Source: Oenanthe sinensis (Eukaryota; Streptophyta; Magnoliopsida; Apiales; Apiaceae). Taken from it: a stretch of 64,000 nucleotides of DNA. The DNA lies in NCBI GenBank assembly GCA_028671895.1, contig CM053810.1, positions 67,519,501 to 67,583,500 on the forward strand, read 5' to 3'. Under the pieces are notes generated by a model. That model saw nothing but the letters and a program-made list of their open reading frames with translations. It was not told the DNA's origin and did no database searches. Made by a program: the position numbers and the translations under genes. How positions within the stretch are numbered: position 1 is the stretch's first letter; each line of letters opens with the position of its first letter. Below are positions 39,313 through 51,967 of this stretch, in pieces.

Positions 39313-40307
39313 CAAAACTGATATCAACCCCCTTCTATGCCTCTCGCAATATCTCTCAACATGTGATATTTTACAACTTTTTGACTTCGATTACCTTATT
39401 GCAAGTTGAGGTTCAGTTCAATTAGTCGATTTCAAGTTTTTATTGGTTCAGTTAGTCGATTGCAAGTTTATATTAATTCAGTTATTCAAGTGCAATTTTT
39501 TTGAGTTCAGTGACCCACTTGCAAGATAAGTGCGAATTTGATTATGAATAAATCATTTAAACCTTAAATTATTTCGGGGGCTCCAAATATCAAATGCGCT
39601 CTAAATATCAAATGATTTAATATTGATAATAAACAGATTACATCCTACCAAGTACCGACTAGGAATTATCTTTAATTATGTTCGATTATAATGATATAAT
39701 AATAAAATACTTATAAATAATGTATAATTGGCAGGTATAGTCGAATGAAAGGGACGGGGGGAGATGAAGAATAATATCGATCCGTTGATTCTTTTTCAGA
39801 GATAATGATCGACTTGATCTTTCTTGATCATTGATATATATATAAATATAGCCAAACACGTCCTTCTCCAACTGATCTCAGACTATTCTATCCGAGCATC
39901 GTCCTTTAAGTTAGGCACCCCTAGCTACAAAGTTGACGCATCACAAGGACCACCGCAATGAAACAAGCCTATAATACGAGTATAAATTACTTTTAATGCC
40001 CGTGAATAGTATCTTGTTTCCCACAAACACAGCACACATGGAAGCTTTTTATTGTAAAATTTCCCGTCTAATTAAATAAATTACTTCGGAAGGTCGCTCA
40101 ATATTTGCAACCTAAAACTATATTAAGGTGTGCGTACGTCAAACCTAGGATGCTATATATTCTCTTAGTTTACTACTTTTGGTAATTTTATAAAAATCCA
40201 TCTCCATTTTCTAAATTTCTAAATTAATATTCCCAGATCAACTTTTTTTTTTTGATAGTTTATATAATATTTTACCAAGTGTCCCGGATCAACTTTTTAA
40301 GGTCAAA
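39313..40307. other. AT-rich intergenic stretch
   Basis: A short tandem similarity, TTCAGTTAGTCGATTGCAAG and neighbours, occurs at 39410-39520. No gene recognised. Confidence 0.35.
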
Positions 40308-40540
40308 GTTCCGTCCCAAAATAATTATCGTTTTCACTTTATGTACGTAATTTGAGGTTTAAAAAACTTACTTGCACATATTATTTTTTCAATTTTCTTT
40401 TTTTGAATAAAAATATAATACCTAAATTATTATTGAAAAAAAGAAAATTCAAAAGATGATATACGTAAGTATGCCTTTTTTACACCTTAAACTACGTAAA
40501 AGTCAAAACGACACTTATTTTAGGACAAAAAGAGTATATT
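40308..40540. mobile_element. Stowaway-like MITE
   Basis: The left arm GTCCCAAAATAATTATCGTTTT faces its complement AAAACGACACTTATTTTAGGAC on the right. Inner arms around TTATGTACGTAA and TACGTAA also pair. No coding content; exact ends are approximate. Confidence 0.7.
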
Positions 40541-40603
40541 ATATATTTGTATTATTGTAGAGTCCATTATTGTATGTATATGCTTAATTATGATCTTCTA
40601 ATA

Positions 40604-40862
40604 CTCATCCCGTCCCTAATTAGTAGTCTTTTTTTGACTTTTCGTGGTCAAATTGACTAGTTTTTGACTAACAATTAAAAATTATTTTTTTATAATTTTA
40701 AAAAACTAAAAAATACATTTTAAAGTATATTATATATATAAATTTTTTAACAACATAAATTTTTGATTTTTTTCAATTATATATTATATTTAAATTTCAA
40801 TCAAAGATGAGTTAATTTGACCGCAGTGAAAAAGATGGACAACTAAAAGGGGACGGAGAGAG
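40604..40862. mobile_element. Stowaway MITE
   Basis: The ends are CTCATCCCGTCCCTAATTAG at the left and AAAAGGGGACGGAGAGAG at the right, with TA flanks. Interior AT-rich with TTTTTGACT and its complement near each end. Size about 259 bp. Confidence 0.75.
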
Positions 40863-41849
40863 TAATAAATAAACTAATCAAAAGCGACAATTGGGATTAT
40901 GTTTCTCGCTTACTCTTAACTAGCCAGTAAGCTGAAAACTTGGAGGCTTAATTAATACTCCGTATTAGTAGAAGTATGTTAACTTTAAGGTATTGGACAT
41001 TTTCATCCATGGTAACTGGACCACGTTACCTTGAGATGAAATATGATCCGATATGAATTTTAAACTAATTATAAACAGAGTACTACTGTATATAAAAACA
41101 GCAGTCTCAATGCTCTTAATTATTGGGATCTTTAGCCCAATCAACTACTGTGGACCAGCTGTCAGAGCTAAATAGGGGAGTAAAATACATTTAAGTGCAG
41201 CTTATTTGTTCTTTCAAAAGTTAATTTATGAGAAAAACAAATGTTGAATTAGATAATACTACCACTACTAATCTCTTTTAGAAACCTAACAATCCTTTAT
41301 CATCTAGTAAGCTTTACTCTAACCCTACATCGTACGGATGCGCATACAATAATACGGAGTCCTATTCTTCTCATTATTGTGTACTTAATTTAAACCTTAA
41401 GTTGGAACTATGTAAGAATGATTGTTTTTCCCTTTCTGTGGATGATAATCCCTACAGTGTGTTGCTACAGTAAAAGTATACATCTCCCCTTCCAGCTTAA
41501 ACAACCTGCTTGGCTTACTCTGCAAGTATTTTTGACAACTTATAATTAAGTTACTTAAAAAAAAACTCCAATCTCAACATATACGATGAACTCGTATATA
41601 TACAACAGGACCTCAAAAAAATGTATCTGCAATTCTGCATGTAATTGATCATACTGCAGCTGGGATACTAAACTAGCTTGGTGTAAAGAAATCTTTTACT
41701 TGGATTTATAAATTTCGATTAGTACATTTGTATTTGTGACTCAAACTATAGGTGTTTCTTTGTTTTACTAGATTTTTAAAATCTAGGCCATGTTTCTCCG
41801 AAAATCACTAATAATTGAGTACTATGTGGCCGTAGCTCAGGAAATCGGC
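40863..41849. other. Intergenic, 3' flank of the 4CL-like gene
   Basis: No feature recognised except the presumed 3' UTR of the ligase gene near 41700-41849. Confidence 0.4.
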
Positions 41850-44689
41850 TCATAATTTTGATGAAGCGTCCGATGTAGCATGTTTCACCAACTCCCTTCT
41901 TAATATTTTACCGGCTTGAGATTTTGGAATAGCATTGATAAATGCGACACGTCTAATCTTCTTGTATGGTGACACCTGCAAAATGGTGCATAGTATAGTT
42001 CTCATCAAGAATTACCAAAAAGCATGGTTGTGCAGGAACATCTGATGCTATATATGCGTATAGTCTGCAACATTGTGAAAGTGAAAGAAGCCCTCAAGCA
42101 GAATAATCTTTATCTAAATGGAGCGTGCATGTCATGGAAGCTTAATATAAAAATCTATCAGAAATTAATCAATTATCAATCGACTATTGAAATGTTTTGA
42201 AATTTATCAATGACAGTATGACACTATGTTAGATGTCACAAAATTTTAAGCATTTGTAATTGACATGCCTGCTTTGCAACAAGATCCATGATTTGAACCT
42301 CAGAGATATCGCTGCCTGGACTTCTGACTACATAAGCCATGGGAATCTGTCCCGCTGCTTCATCCGGATATCTGCTTTCAGATTATGCAATTTGAGTTGG
42401 ATAAAAGCAGCGACGTGTTATAGAACAAAAATAGTGGACCTGATACAAAATAATGACAGCATCTACTATATCTAAAACATCAAATTATTTTTAGCTGAGA
42501 ATTGATCACGAGGAACAATCAAGACTCAAGAGAGAGACGTACGGAATGACAGCAGCATCGGCAATGCCAGGAATTGAGTGAAGTACATGTTCTAGTTCAG
42601 CTGGAGGAACCTGCAATTTGCTCCACATATATCAGATAAGCAATTTTGGTGGTGGTGTGGTGAACTGCAACCACAAATTAGTTTTGGGCTTAAAGCATTT
42701 AAGAGTTAGTCACCTGGTAGGCCTTGTACTTTATCAATTCTTTCAATCTATCAACAACAAACAAGAACCCTTCTGAGTCAAAATAGCAGATATCACCTGT
42801 TTTTAACCAGCCATCTGAACTAAAGGTTGCTACAGTTGCTTCATCATCTGCAACATAACCTGTAATTCACCAATCATTCTCCATTTTCAAAATGGCAACA
42901 ATTCAAAAAGCCATAGTAGAGTAAAAGCAATTTTCCTAAACTTTTTGGAAACAAAACCTTAAAGGCACACAAGTGCCACCTACTTATGTCAGCCAAATAA
43001 CTTGTGCTTTTCATTGCAGGTGAATAGATTTCCCTAATATAAGTTACGGAAATAGTTGGCAGTAGTGCATCACCTTTCATAACATTTGGCCCTCTCAACC
43101 ACAGTTCCCCTTCTATTCCAGGTAACAAGGCCTCACCAGTGGAAGGATCAACTATCTTAGCCTCCATATTTGCAGTTAGGCGTCCGGCAGATCCATAATG
43201 TCTGGCCTCATCTGGCCCTACCATTGAAGTTGCCCCTCCCCCTGTCTCTGTCATACCATATCCCTAATGCAGATATTTGCCATTAGAAACATCAAATGAC
43301 CATCAGATGAGGCCAGCATTTGAATCAATATCAATCACAAAATAAATTCAGTGCTACACAACTTGGAATACTCCATTAACCCTCCATTCAGTTTTACATT
43401 TCTAAGAAATGTACCACTGTATTTGGTCAGTGACTGTCTTAATAGTTGATAACATTACTTCTACAGGCCTGACTTCTACGATAAAATTAATAGCAAAACA
43501 TATACTAAGAAGTCATTTGTTATACTTTAAAGATTTCTAATCAGCTTATGGTGAATCTCAACTATCAATATTGTTTGGATATGAATTTCGAAAAAAATAC
43601 AGAACCATTCAAGAATCATAAACATGCAAGTCAGATCACTCACGATATAACAAATGCCCCATTAAGTACCTGTATTATATCAACTTCAGGGAACCTAGCA
43701 TTAAACTTCTGTGAAATCTCTTTTCCCAGAGCAGCACCACCACATCCTAACTTTTGAAGTGAACTCAGATCATACTTAGCTACCATATCAGACTTAGCGA
43801 GCATCACAACAAGAGGTGGTGAAACTGGCATATATATAACTTTATACTTCTCAACCATCTTTAACATCGTCTCAAAATCAAATCTTCCCATCAACACTAA
43901 AGATTCCCCTAATGTAAAAGCCCTAAATAACATAAAAAATCCAAACACATGAAACAAAGGCAGTGTAAATAACGACACAGATGGTGAATCGTCATTGGTT
44001 GTTAAATGATTGTTATGAAAAAATCCACATAATACAGCAATTAAGTTCCCGTGTGATAATTCAACTCCTTTGACACGGCCTGTGGTGCCTGATGAGTAGA
44101 GAATAGCTGCAGGATCAGACTGAGTTGCGGTGACTTGTCTAGGACTAGAGGAGATTTCTGAATTAAGCATGGAGACAAACTGAGCCGAGTCGATGAGAAT
44201 CGTACCAAGGGGGAGGGAAGGAATGTGTTTACATGTAGAGGAAGTTGCAAATGCAATTTTAGGTTTAGCTAGTTGGACAATGTGTTTCAATTCTGAGCGA
44301 ATCGAGAGAGGATTTGCGGGAGAGACCGTTATGTTTAAAGAGAGGAGAGAAAAGTAAAGTATAGGAATGTGGAGAGAGGGAGGACAGAGGATGAGGGCAA
44401 CATCTTTTGTCGAGAGAGAAGGGAAGCGAGATTGGAGAGAGGCAGCGAGAGATTGTGATTGACGGATGAACTGAGAATAGGAGAGACGGTGGCCAGTGGC
44501 AGCGTCGATAAGGAAAGTGGAAGTTTCCAGGGAGGAAGCAGTGGCAGTTGAGTTGAGGAGAGATCGAGAATATTGAGTGATCGAGAGAGGTTGTGAAGGT
44601 GAAGGGAGAGGCATTGGCGGTCGGGTGGATTTGAATGTTTTCGTGTCGTGGCAGAAGCCACTGTTGTTATTATTAGCAGTAGAAGCCAT
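41850..44689 (-). CDS. 4CLL9: Peroxisomal 4-coumarate:CoA ligase-like acyl-activating enzyme, 550 aa
   Basis: Exons, 5' to 3': 44689-43670, 43263-43074, 42859-42714, 42610-42543, 42371-42269, 41975-41850; 1653 bases in frame. It belongs to the ANL adenylating superfamily, which activates a carboxylate with ATP and then transfers it to CoA. The phosphate-binding loop is YSSGTTGRVKG (198-208), followed by GYGMTE (341-346), GWLKTGD (420-426), and the C-terminal catalytic Lys in KSQAGK (K532). The protein ends SKL, a PTS1 peroxisomal signal. Overall it looks like Arabidopsis 4CL-like 9. The substrate is not readable; jasmonate precursors or other fatty/phenylpropanoid acids are possible. Intron 5 has a GC donor (CAG|GCATGT). 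An in-frame ATG 36 codons upstream (44797) would add an odd N-terminus; I prefer the start MASTANN. Confidence 0.93.
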
Positions 44690-45011
44690 AAAAATGTTTG
44701 TTGAGCTCAGAACTTTATTACAATAACAGAGTGGAAATGTAAGAGATAAAAGAGAAAGTTTGGTGCGTGAGAGAGAGCCGCCTATGGCAATGATCATGTT
44801 AGGAAAGTTTCAGCTGTAAGTTGTTATAAGCCGTTGTGTGTTGTTATAATTTGGTGCGTGTTTGGAAAACGTCCATCCCCAACATTTCTCCATGTTTATC
44901 TAACTTCCATTTGCATGAAAAATTGAATTTGTGACATTGCATGTGATCAATCTATCTATAAAACCGCAAATATAAGTGCACTGTAAGATTCATAGCTAAC
45001 TTGCATCCTAA
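44690..45011. other. Promoter/leader side of the 4CL-like gene
   Basis: Upstream of the chosen ATG there is an alternative in-frame ATG at 44797. Beyond it is ordinary AT-rich sequence. Confidence 0.35.
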
Positions 45012-45340
45012 GGTTGTGTTCACTTGGTGAGAATGGAATGAGCAAGGAATGAAATGAAAATTATATACAAAATTTATGAAAAAAGGAGAATATACGAGTG
45101 AAATCATGAATAAATATGAGATGGTCTAAATTTTCCATGATAAGGATTGTAGGAAAATTGATGTAGAAATGGAATGAGAATTCCTTCCAAAACATGTGAG
45201 TTAGAATTCTAGTTCAAATAGTTTGGAATGAAATGGAAGAAGGAATGAAAATTTCAAACATTTTTCTTGAGCTCACCCAAATAATAGTTCAAATTTCATT
45301 CCATTCCCCTTTATTCCATTCCATCAAAGTGAACACAGCC
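45012..45340. mobile_element. Tourist (PIF/Harbinger) MITE
   Basis: The terminal inverted repeats are GGTTGTGTTCACTTGG at the left and AAGTGAACACAGCC at the right, with TAA duplications at 45009-45011 and 45341-45343. The interior repeats GGAATGAAAT in both orientations. Size is 329 bp. The 3-bp TAA target and the GTGTTCAC ends fit Harbinger-derived Tourist MITEs. Confidence 0.9.
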
Positions 45341-45343
45341 TAA

Positions 45344-46614
45344 GTACTTTCATCGTAACACGAAACTGAATCTTAACATCCTAGCAGTCAGAAAGATTGT
45401 TGGAACTACTCGTCTATTATAACTTTAAAGCGGAAGTGACAATAAGAATAAGATTAATGAAAATGTTAAAGAGTTGAAACAAGGGCACAATGGAAAGGGT
45501 CAAGGCCTCGGGGGGGGGGGGGGGCGGGGGGGCTAGTACATCAACAGTGGTGACATTATTTTATGCTGTTTCACGTTCACTTCTCTAAAGTTCTTTGTCA
45601 CTCTCATTAAACGAAACCAGACAATCGGATGCAAACTACAGAATTGAACAATCGACTGATCTCCTCAGTGATCAGCTTATTCAAATTTGTTCACTCAAAA
45701 AGAAAAAGTCTTATTACTAATCTGTGTAGTAACGTTATAAGAAAAACGGTCAAAACCTACCTTTAAAGTTTACCAGATTTTTTTGGTTGGAATTGATCAA
45801 CTATTTGCTAGCAAGTAAATTCGGTAGGGGTATAGTACCTGTGAGGTCCAAAAAACTGTAAACCTAGTTCACACAAAAACCATATCCTACCGATAATTAG
45901 TAGGACACTAATATCAATAGGTTCAACTCAAAAAGCCGTCGTACTATTTTCTGTGTAGTAAGCTCCACAATAGATGATGAAGGACATAGGAAAGGAAGCA
46001 GCCCAAATCAAGAAAATGGTCATCTAAGTGCTAAGGAAGAAGAATGCCAAAAAAATAAATAATAAGCATATGGTTTTGAAATCCATCGACAAGCCATCAG
46101 CGGGCCTAATGTTTGTGTCCTAGAGCGGCAGATTTGTATTTGAAGGAAAATTTTAACTCCACTCCTAATGCAGATGGATTCTTATGTGTACGATGAAATG
46201 AAACCTAAGCTACGATTTTTTTGGAAGATTCAATAATACATCCGAAGTCATTGTTCCGATTATGATTCCTCCCAACTAAGCTACTATATAGTCATTGTTC
46301 AAGGTTTAGCCAGATATGCTTGTCCCGATTATGATTCCTCCCAACTACATTCTTTGAAAAGCACACTCGTTAAAAAGTAAACTTGGTCAGAATTGTCGTA
46401 CAATGGCAGGGGGCATGTACACCAATGTCTAAAGCTCTTCATTGCTTTCATTAAACGAAATCAAATAATCCAATTCAAACAATAACGTATCAATCCACTG
46501 ATTCACTCATAAACCAGCTCAGGTCCAAACTGCTTTTAATTAAAACAAGTCACACTACTGTTGTGTGGTAAACTCCACAATACATGATGAACAGGCGAAG
46601 AAAAGCAGCCAAAA
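45344..46614. other. Intergenic with a poly-G tract
   Basis: A run of about sixteen G, a C and seven more G lies at 45511-45534. A short direct repeat, TGTCCCGATTATGATTCCTC or close to it, occurs near 46252 and 46322. Otherwise nothing recognised. Confidence 0.45.
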
Positions 46615-47894
46615 TCACTGAGTTGCAGCTTTGTCTTCCTTCCCTTGCAAGTACCTGTTTTTAAAACAACAGACATGTGTACAAACATTAATACACACAC
46701 ATGGATGGTGGATACAAGGCATTAAAAAAAGGTTTCATGACATGCATGCACAAGGAAATGTTTACAGCTCAGAACAGAATAAACAAACCAATTGCACAAA
46801 CAGACATAATGTACAAAGTAATGTTTTTTTAATAGGTAGCTATCAAAAGCTACCTTAAAGCTTAAAGCAGCAAATCAGCTTGATTGCAATCCACTAACCC
46901 AGACGGTACATTAACCAAAGGCTTTTAAGAAATTATCTCAACTCTCAAGGTTATCGATTTCATAACTGATACTTTACGAGACTTACCTATCAAAAAATTC
47001 TTAACAGGAGCAAGTTGGCTTTATCGCAATGATGCTCATAAAAAGCTAGATAGTTTTATTTAGTCTGTTTAATGTCTATGTATGTTCATTCATTCGTGTT
47101 TTGCAGAAGAAACCCAAAATTTATAGATCCTTCTGCTCCAGGTATATGATCATACGTCTTCTGAACAAAGGGATCATACACATTTATAAAGCTCTTTATA
47201 CATGAATCTGGCCTACTCAAAGAGGGATTTAGATTTTGGACTGCAACTGGGTCTCCAAGAAAGAAGAAAGTGACATTATGTTTGTAAAGATATAACCTTG
47301 AATAACGAGTAACAACTGTAGTAGCAAAATGCAATCACATGGTTCATATAAACAGAGAGCCAAGAAGTAATATCCTTTTACCACTTACCCCTGACTCTTT
47401 GCCCATCGGGAGAACTGGTACAATTGAACTGTCTCATTTGAGGCATGGCATGCAAGAAGTAGGTAGTTGCGAGGCTGAACCATCCATGCAAATCTCATAA
47501 ATAATCCAGAGTATATGCACAGTGCTGCAGAACCATTAAAATATGTGTATTCAGATTCCCAACCATCACATTAAATTTTCATGTTTAAAACAGGCATCAG
47601 TCATCACGAACCTCCTGTCATGTTGCCTGATATATTTTCAGCCGGCTTTTGCATGTCCACTAGGCCCTTTCACATTAAATACATAATTTAAAGATACACA
47701 ACAATAAAAAACACAACCAACTTAAAACTTGAAAATATTGTAGTCAAATGGTTGTCCAACAAATGAATGTTGTAATTTTAGTAATAAGAATAGAAGCATA
47801 CAGAAATAACAAATCCCCAGTTCGCAATAGGACCCCAGAAATGAGTTGTTTTAGGGCCAACCGGACTGTTTAAAAATGCCTTGAAGGAAGCCAT
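46615..47894 (-). CDS. MPC1: Mitochondrial pyruvate carrier subunit 1, 107 aa, four coding exons
   Basis: Exons, 5' to 3': 47894-47802, 47666-47612, 47524-47389, 46654-46615; 324 bases in frame. MPC1 pairs with MPC2-type subunits in the inner mitochondrial membrane to import pyruvate. The sequence shows the family opening MASFKAFLNSPVGPKTTHFW, then GPIANWGFVISGLVDMQKP, the motif SGNMTGALCIYSGLFMRFAW, and MVQPRNYLLLACHASNETVQ. There are two to three short hydrophobic helices, the usual MPC topology. Length is typical for plants. An acceptor (TTTGCACAG) just upstream of the ATG and a donor near 49670 suggest a 1.7-kb intron in the 5' UTR. The C-terminal exon encodes only YLQGKEDKAATQ. Confidence 0.95.
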
Positions 47895-50034
47895 ATTAGT
47901 TTGCTGCTCAGACTACCTGTGCAAATATGTATTTTCACAGTTAGAAATAAGGCATCTACTCATTCAATGAATCAACTTCTTGTAAGTAATATTATTGACC
48001 AAAGCTCATTATAGTGTTTAATATATATTTCCTGACCCACAATACACGTGGACATTCATGTGGGTCTATTGAAGAGAAAACAAGTGAATTAAAATGAAAT
48101 GATTGATTGAAGCAAATATTAATCACACATCAAGACTCAGTACAAATAACAAAAACTTAAAGTGTCTTGTTACCATTAGATCACACACACACACATATAT
48201 GTATATGTATATAAACGGTCCAAGACATGGGGATAAAACCTATCTCCACAAAGAATCGGGGAACAAACAGATAAATCGGCAGATTTCCAATATTCAACCA
48301 ATCATAATACACAACTCTCGCTTATAGTGAAGATTAAAACTGTTTAAATTGAGATCCAAAATCTTGGAGAATAATTAAATACTAAATGAAATAAAAATAA
48401 TCCTAATTAGTAACTACTACTAATACTTATCTGCTATTATATACCTTAATTCTAGAATATTCATTATTAGATAATACAAATAGACTTATGTCTATAATCT
48501 ATATATTTAATATATAATGGCTTATTCTTAATAGTATAAACTTCTTTGATCTTTCCTTTTTTAACTCTTTGGACACAATATTTTTTGCGAAAAGGGAGTG
48601 TAACGAGGAGGGAGCATAGCCTCACTAAATTACTAAGAAACTATGGATGTTCACTATAACCGGAACATTTTGTTGATTTTCTCTTGATGCCAATTATCCT
48701 AAAGGACTGAAAGTAGCCTATGTGGAAGTTCAATTAAACAGGCTTATCACTAAAGCTCGCCTTTTAATAAACATGAAACGGGAACACGGACACTCTCAAT
48801 GTCTGCTCAAACCCATCATGAGCTATCTGCTTAAGGATTGGGGGGGGGGGGAGATGTGTGTATTGCATAATCCAATCAAACCAAGAAACTCAATGGATAT
48901 CCAGTAACATATGATCTTAGGTGGCCAATAGTTTCCTAGAATGTAATTTGTTGTTCTACACTCCTACTTATTCAAGTTTATACACTTACACAATAACTGA
49001 TTCCCAGTGTTCCCTAAAACTTAAATCAAACCTGCAATTAGCTATCTATTTGCAAAAGAGTAGAAGGTGCTGTAGAACGTAATGCATGTATTAATCATCA
49101 AAATTCAAAACGAAACATCCATCCATTCTGATTCAAAATACAAAAACAGTCGAGTTGATCCTTTTCACAAATTAATTTACTTATTGCTAATATATCTACT
49201 CAATTTCATATGCATTGACTTGATGAATATATTTGTGTGAATATTTCATTTATCTCATTCAATCTAAACTACCAGTGGCCATTATACTCTCCTCACTATT
49301 CATATAGATGGCAGTCGTATTCCGCAATTAGCTGCCCTAGTCTATAGAAAAAGCGGATACAAGTCTTTTAACATCACAACCCCCCATCATCAATATATAA
49401 ATCAACATAAAGGATAAAATAACAAGTTCCAACATCTTATATAAATCTACCCTATTTACGAGTGACATACAAAGTGTTAATATCGGTTCGAGTAGTCATA
49501 AACATAATGAAATCTGCACAAGTTATAAAATATACAAGAATTACAATCAATTACTAAATACACACCAATTACCTAATTCAAGAATTACAAAAATCTCATA
49601 AACATCGAGTAAAATAAGGAAATTGAAATATGTATGTAAAGTACGTATGTATATGAGATTGGGTCTTACAAGTAGTGGAGAATTGTGGTCTGAAAGGACG
49701 ACTCCGATGATAGACAGTGGTGGAAAGATCGAATATTATTAATTAGCTGGGCAGACCATAGAAATATACTTAGAAGAATAAAATTAATTTGACATTAGGA
49801 GGGTTTCATTAGGTGCGGACTAGACCACCGTAAAGTTTATATCTATAGCTCCTCAAAATACAAGATCTCTCTCGTGTTGTATTAATATAACCCTTTTTTA
49901 TAAAAGGGTTATGCAGAATATCATGTTGTATTTTTTTATCAGTCCAACACTCTAACAAGATCAATGCAAATTATTTATGTAAATTTTATTCTTTCTTTGT
50001 TGTTACTTTCTAAGCTTCGGAGCTTAGTTATTTG
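47895..50034 (-). other. Presumed 5'-UTR intron and promoter of MPC1
   Basis: Between the coding start and about 49670 there is no coding content, but splice signals in the right sense exist at both ends (acceptor at about 47917, donor ACTT|GTAAGACC at about 49670). A leader exon would lie at 49671-49860. A G run of eleven occurs at 48840-48850 and a CA/TA repeat at 48183-48212. Confidence 0.4.
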
Positions 50035-50349
50035 TTGATGAATAGCCAGGACAAACCTGCATTATTTAGAACCTTGTATAAATAATTGAATCCAGAAGGT
50101 AAAGTCTTGATTATTGATTACTACAAAGAGCCTGGAACTCACTTGGAAACATTTAAGGCTACTGCAGAAGATCGAACTAAACAGGTGGTCACGAACCCTT
50201 TATTGTTTTTAGCATCTACAATATAGTAGATATGCAACTTTATATTCTAAAATCTGAATTTTTGTTTTGTATTCCAGTTCTACAAAAAGAATTAGATGTA
50301 GTGGAGAAAGAGAAGAATGAGTTTATCCAAGAGTTCTTGAAAATCAAGA
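50035..50349 (+). pseudogene. Phosphoethanolamine N-methyltransferase fragment, broken
   Basis: The plus strand reads SQDKPALFRTLYK, a stop (50083-50085, where the family has Trp), then LNPEGKVLIIDYYKEPGTHL and AEDRTKQ up to a GT. After a gap, VLQKELDVVEKEKNEFIQEF follows at 50276-50337. These are consecutive segments of the second methyltransferase domain of plant PEAMT, the enzyme making phosphocholine. Missing are the normal 30 residues between PGT and AEDRT, all of the N-terminal domain, and the C-terminus. The intron position between AEDRT(K/D)Q and VLQ seems kept, suggesting a broken genomic copy rather than a processed one. Confidence 0.78.
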
Positions 50350-51360
50350 TATGTAATTGTTTATATTATTGTACGTATGAAGAATGCTGCAAGAAATTAC
50401 AAGAATTCTTTCACAATTTTTTTTTTGTTTTGTTTATTGATGTTTGTTTTAGCCTTTTTGTGGTGTTTCAGACTATTGTGATGGGTTGCTAGGTGCAGGA
50501 AAATTATTTTTGTTATGCTGTTTTTCCAGATGACTGATGTACAGTTGGGAGTAGATGCCTGTTTGATGTACGTAGTTCATTCCATGTAATTATTCGCATT
50601 TTTGGCAATAATTCGAGTTTAAATCATATACGATTAAGGGGTCAGTTGACTCCTTAAAAAACCCATGCAAGTGTGAATGGTTTAGACCTAGCAGTCTTGT
50701 CATACTTTCTTGCTGGACTAGTAACTTTTTCTTGTATATTCTCCGAGATCGATAGCTTTAAGTTTCGCTTGTTTTATTATAGGTTTATGTTTGATTATTG
50801 ACCATGATTTGAATTCTTAGGACATTCCCGACTATTTAGATCACTGTACCTTCCTGTCAAGGCTTAATAATGAAATCCCTGATGAGAGGAACTCTACGTA
50901 CAAAGAAAGGTTTTCAAGCTTACAGAATTTGGTTCTAAACATGTTTTTACCTTATGCAGAGTCAGCTATACAAAGAGGATTAGATTGGTTTAAGAGCACT
51001 GGATGAAGCTGGCAGGGTTATGATCTCGCAATTTCTAATGAGGACATGAAAAAATACATTGTCCCTTTCTTGGAAGAGGGAGCATCATCTCCAAGGTGGA
51101 TGTAGAATTTGTGTTGGTTTCAGGTGGAGCTTGAAGCAGGGTTGCAGATATTTTGATGCTAGTGTTCCGGTTGGAATTGATCTCGATTTGGTCGTTTTTC
51201 TTTGCTTTCCTTAATGTCTCTTTATTAATAGCTTTTGTGCTTCTCTTCAAGAGAAGGAGTTTATTTTGTATTTTTCAGAGGAGGCTCATGACTCTTTTGT
51301 AAATATTTTTCTAATAATTTTATTTGATGAGATTCCCCCCTCATTTATCAAAAAATATAT
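50350..51360 (+). other. Degraded sequence downstream of the PEAMT fragment
   Basis: Short coding-like pieces occur (for example RGLDWFKSTG, a stop, then QGYDLAISNEDMKKYIVPF at about 50980-51070) but I cannot assign them to a family. No intact gene. Confidence 0.3.
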
Positions 51361-51499
51361 ATATGAAAAAGTGCTTAAAATTATTTCTGTCGGTAAAAAC
51401 AAAAATAATGTTACTAAAATATGAAAAGTGTTTAAAAAATAAGCGTTGCGATAAATAAAAATGTGTTGCTAAAAAAATAAGTGTTATACATTCCCGTGT

Positions 51500-51833
51500 T
51501 GCAATAGGAGAAACAGTGTTGCAATAGGGTTTAGTGCAACATTTTTTTTGTGTTACAATAGATTATAAGGTATTGTAATAGGTTTACACATTGTTTAAGG
51601 TGTTGCTGATACAAAAAAGTATTGTTATAGGTGTTCTATTATAACACAAAAGTCGATGTTGCTGTAGTTTTGAAAAAGTGTTGCCTTAAACACCTACAGT
51701 AGTACTACAATATCCAACCCAACAAATTTTGGAAAAATGTTGTCGTAGACTATTTTTTTTGACTTACTGCAACATTTTTTAGCCATTTTTACAATTTTTT
51801 TAGGTGTTGGTATAGGTCATATATGGTGTAGTG
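51500..51833. mobile_element. CACTA-like element end with subterminal repeats
   Basis: The segment ends on the plus strand in GGTGTAGTG, i.e. CACTACACC when complemented, as CACTA transposons begin. Inside are many variants of GTGTTGCAATAGG in both orientations, like the clustered subterminal motifs of CACTA elements. No matching CACTA start is seen on the other side, so this may be one end of a truncated copy. Confidence 0.5.
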
Positions 51834-51967
51834 TTAATTTTAAATTATTTATTTACCGTAATTTTTATACGTAATTTAAAATATATTAATTATATATTTT
51901 CATTAAATATTAAAAAAAAATTATAAATAAAAATAATAATTTTTTTATTTATAAAAATAAAAAGATA

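Noticed and set aside
44690..44797. Upstream in-frame ATG giving a longer 4CL-like protein
   Set aside because: The extra 36 residues do not resemble the family N-terminus, and the protein ends in a peroxisomal SKL; the inner ATG (GGCT context) fits better. A longer form cannot be excluded.
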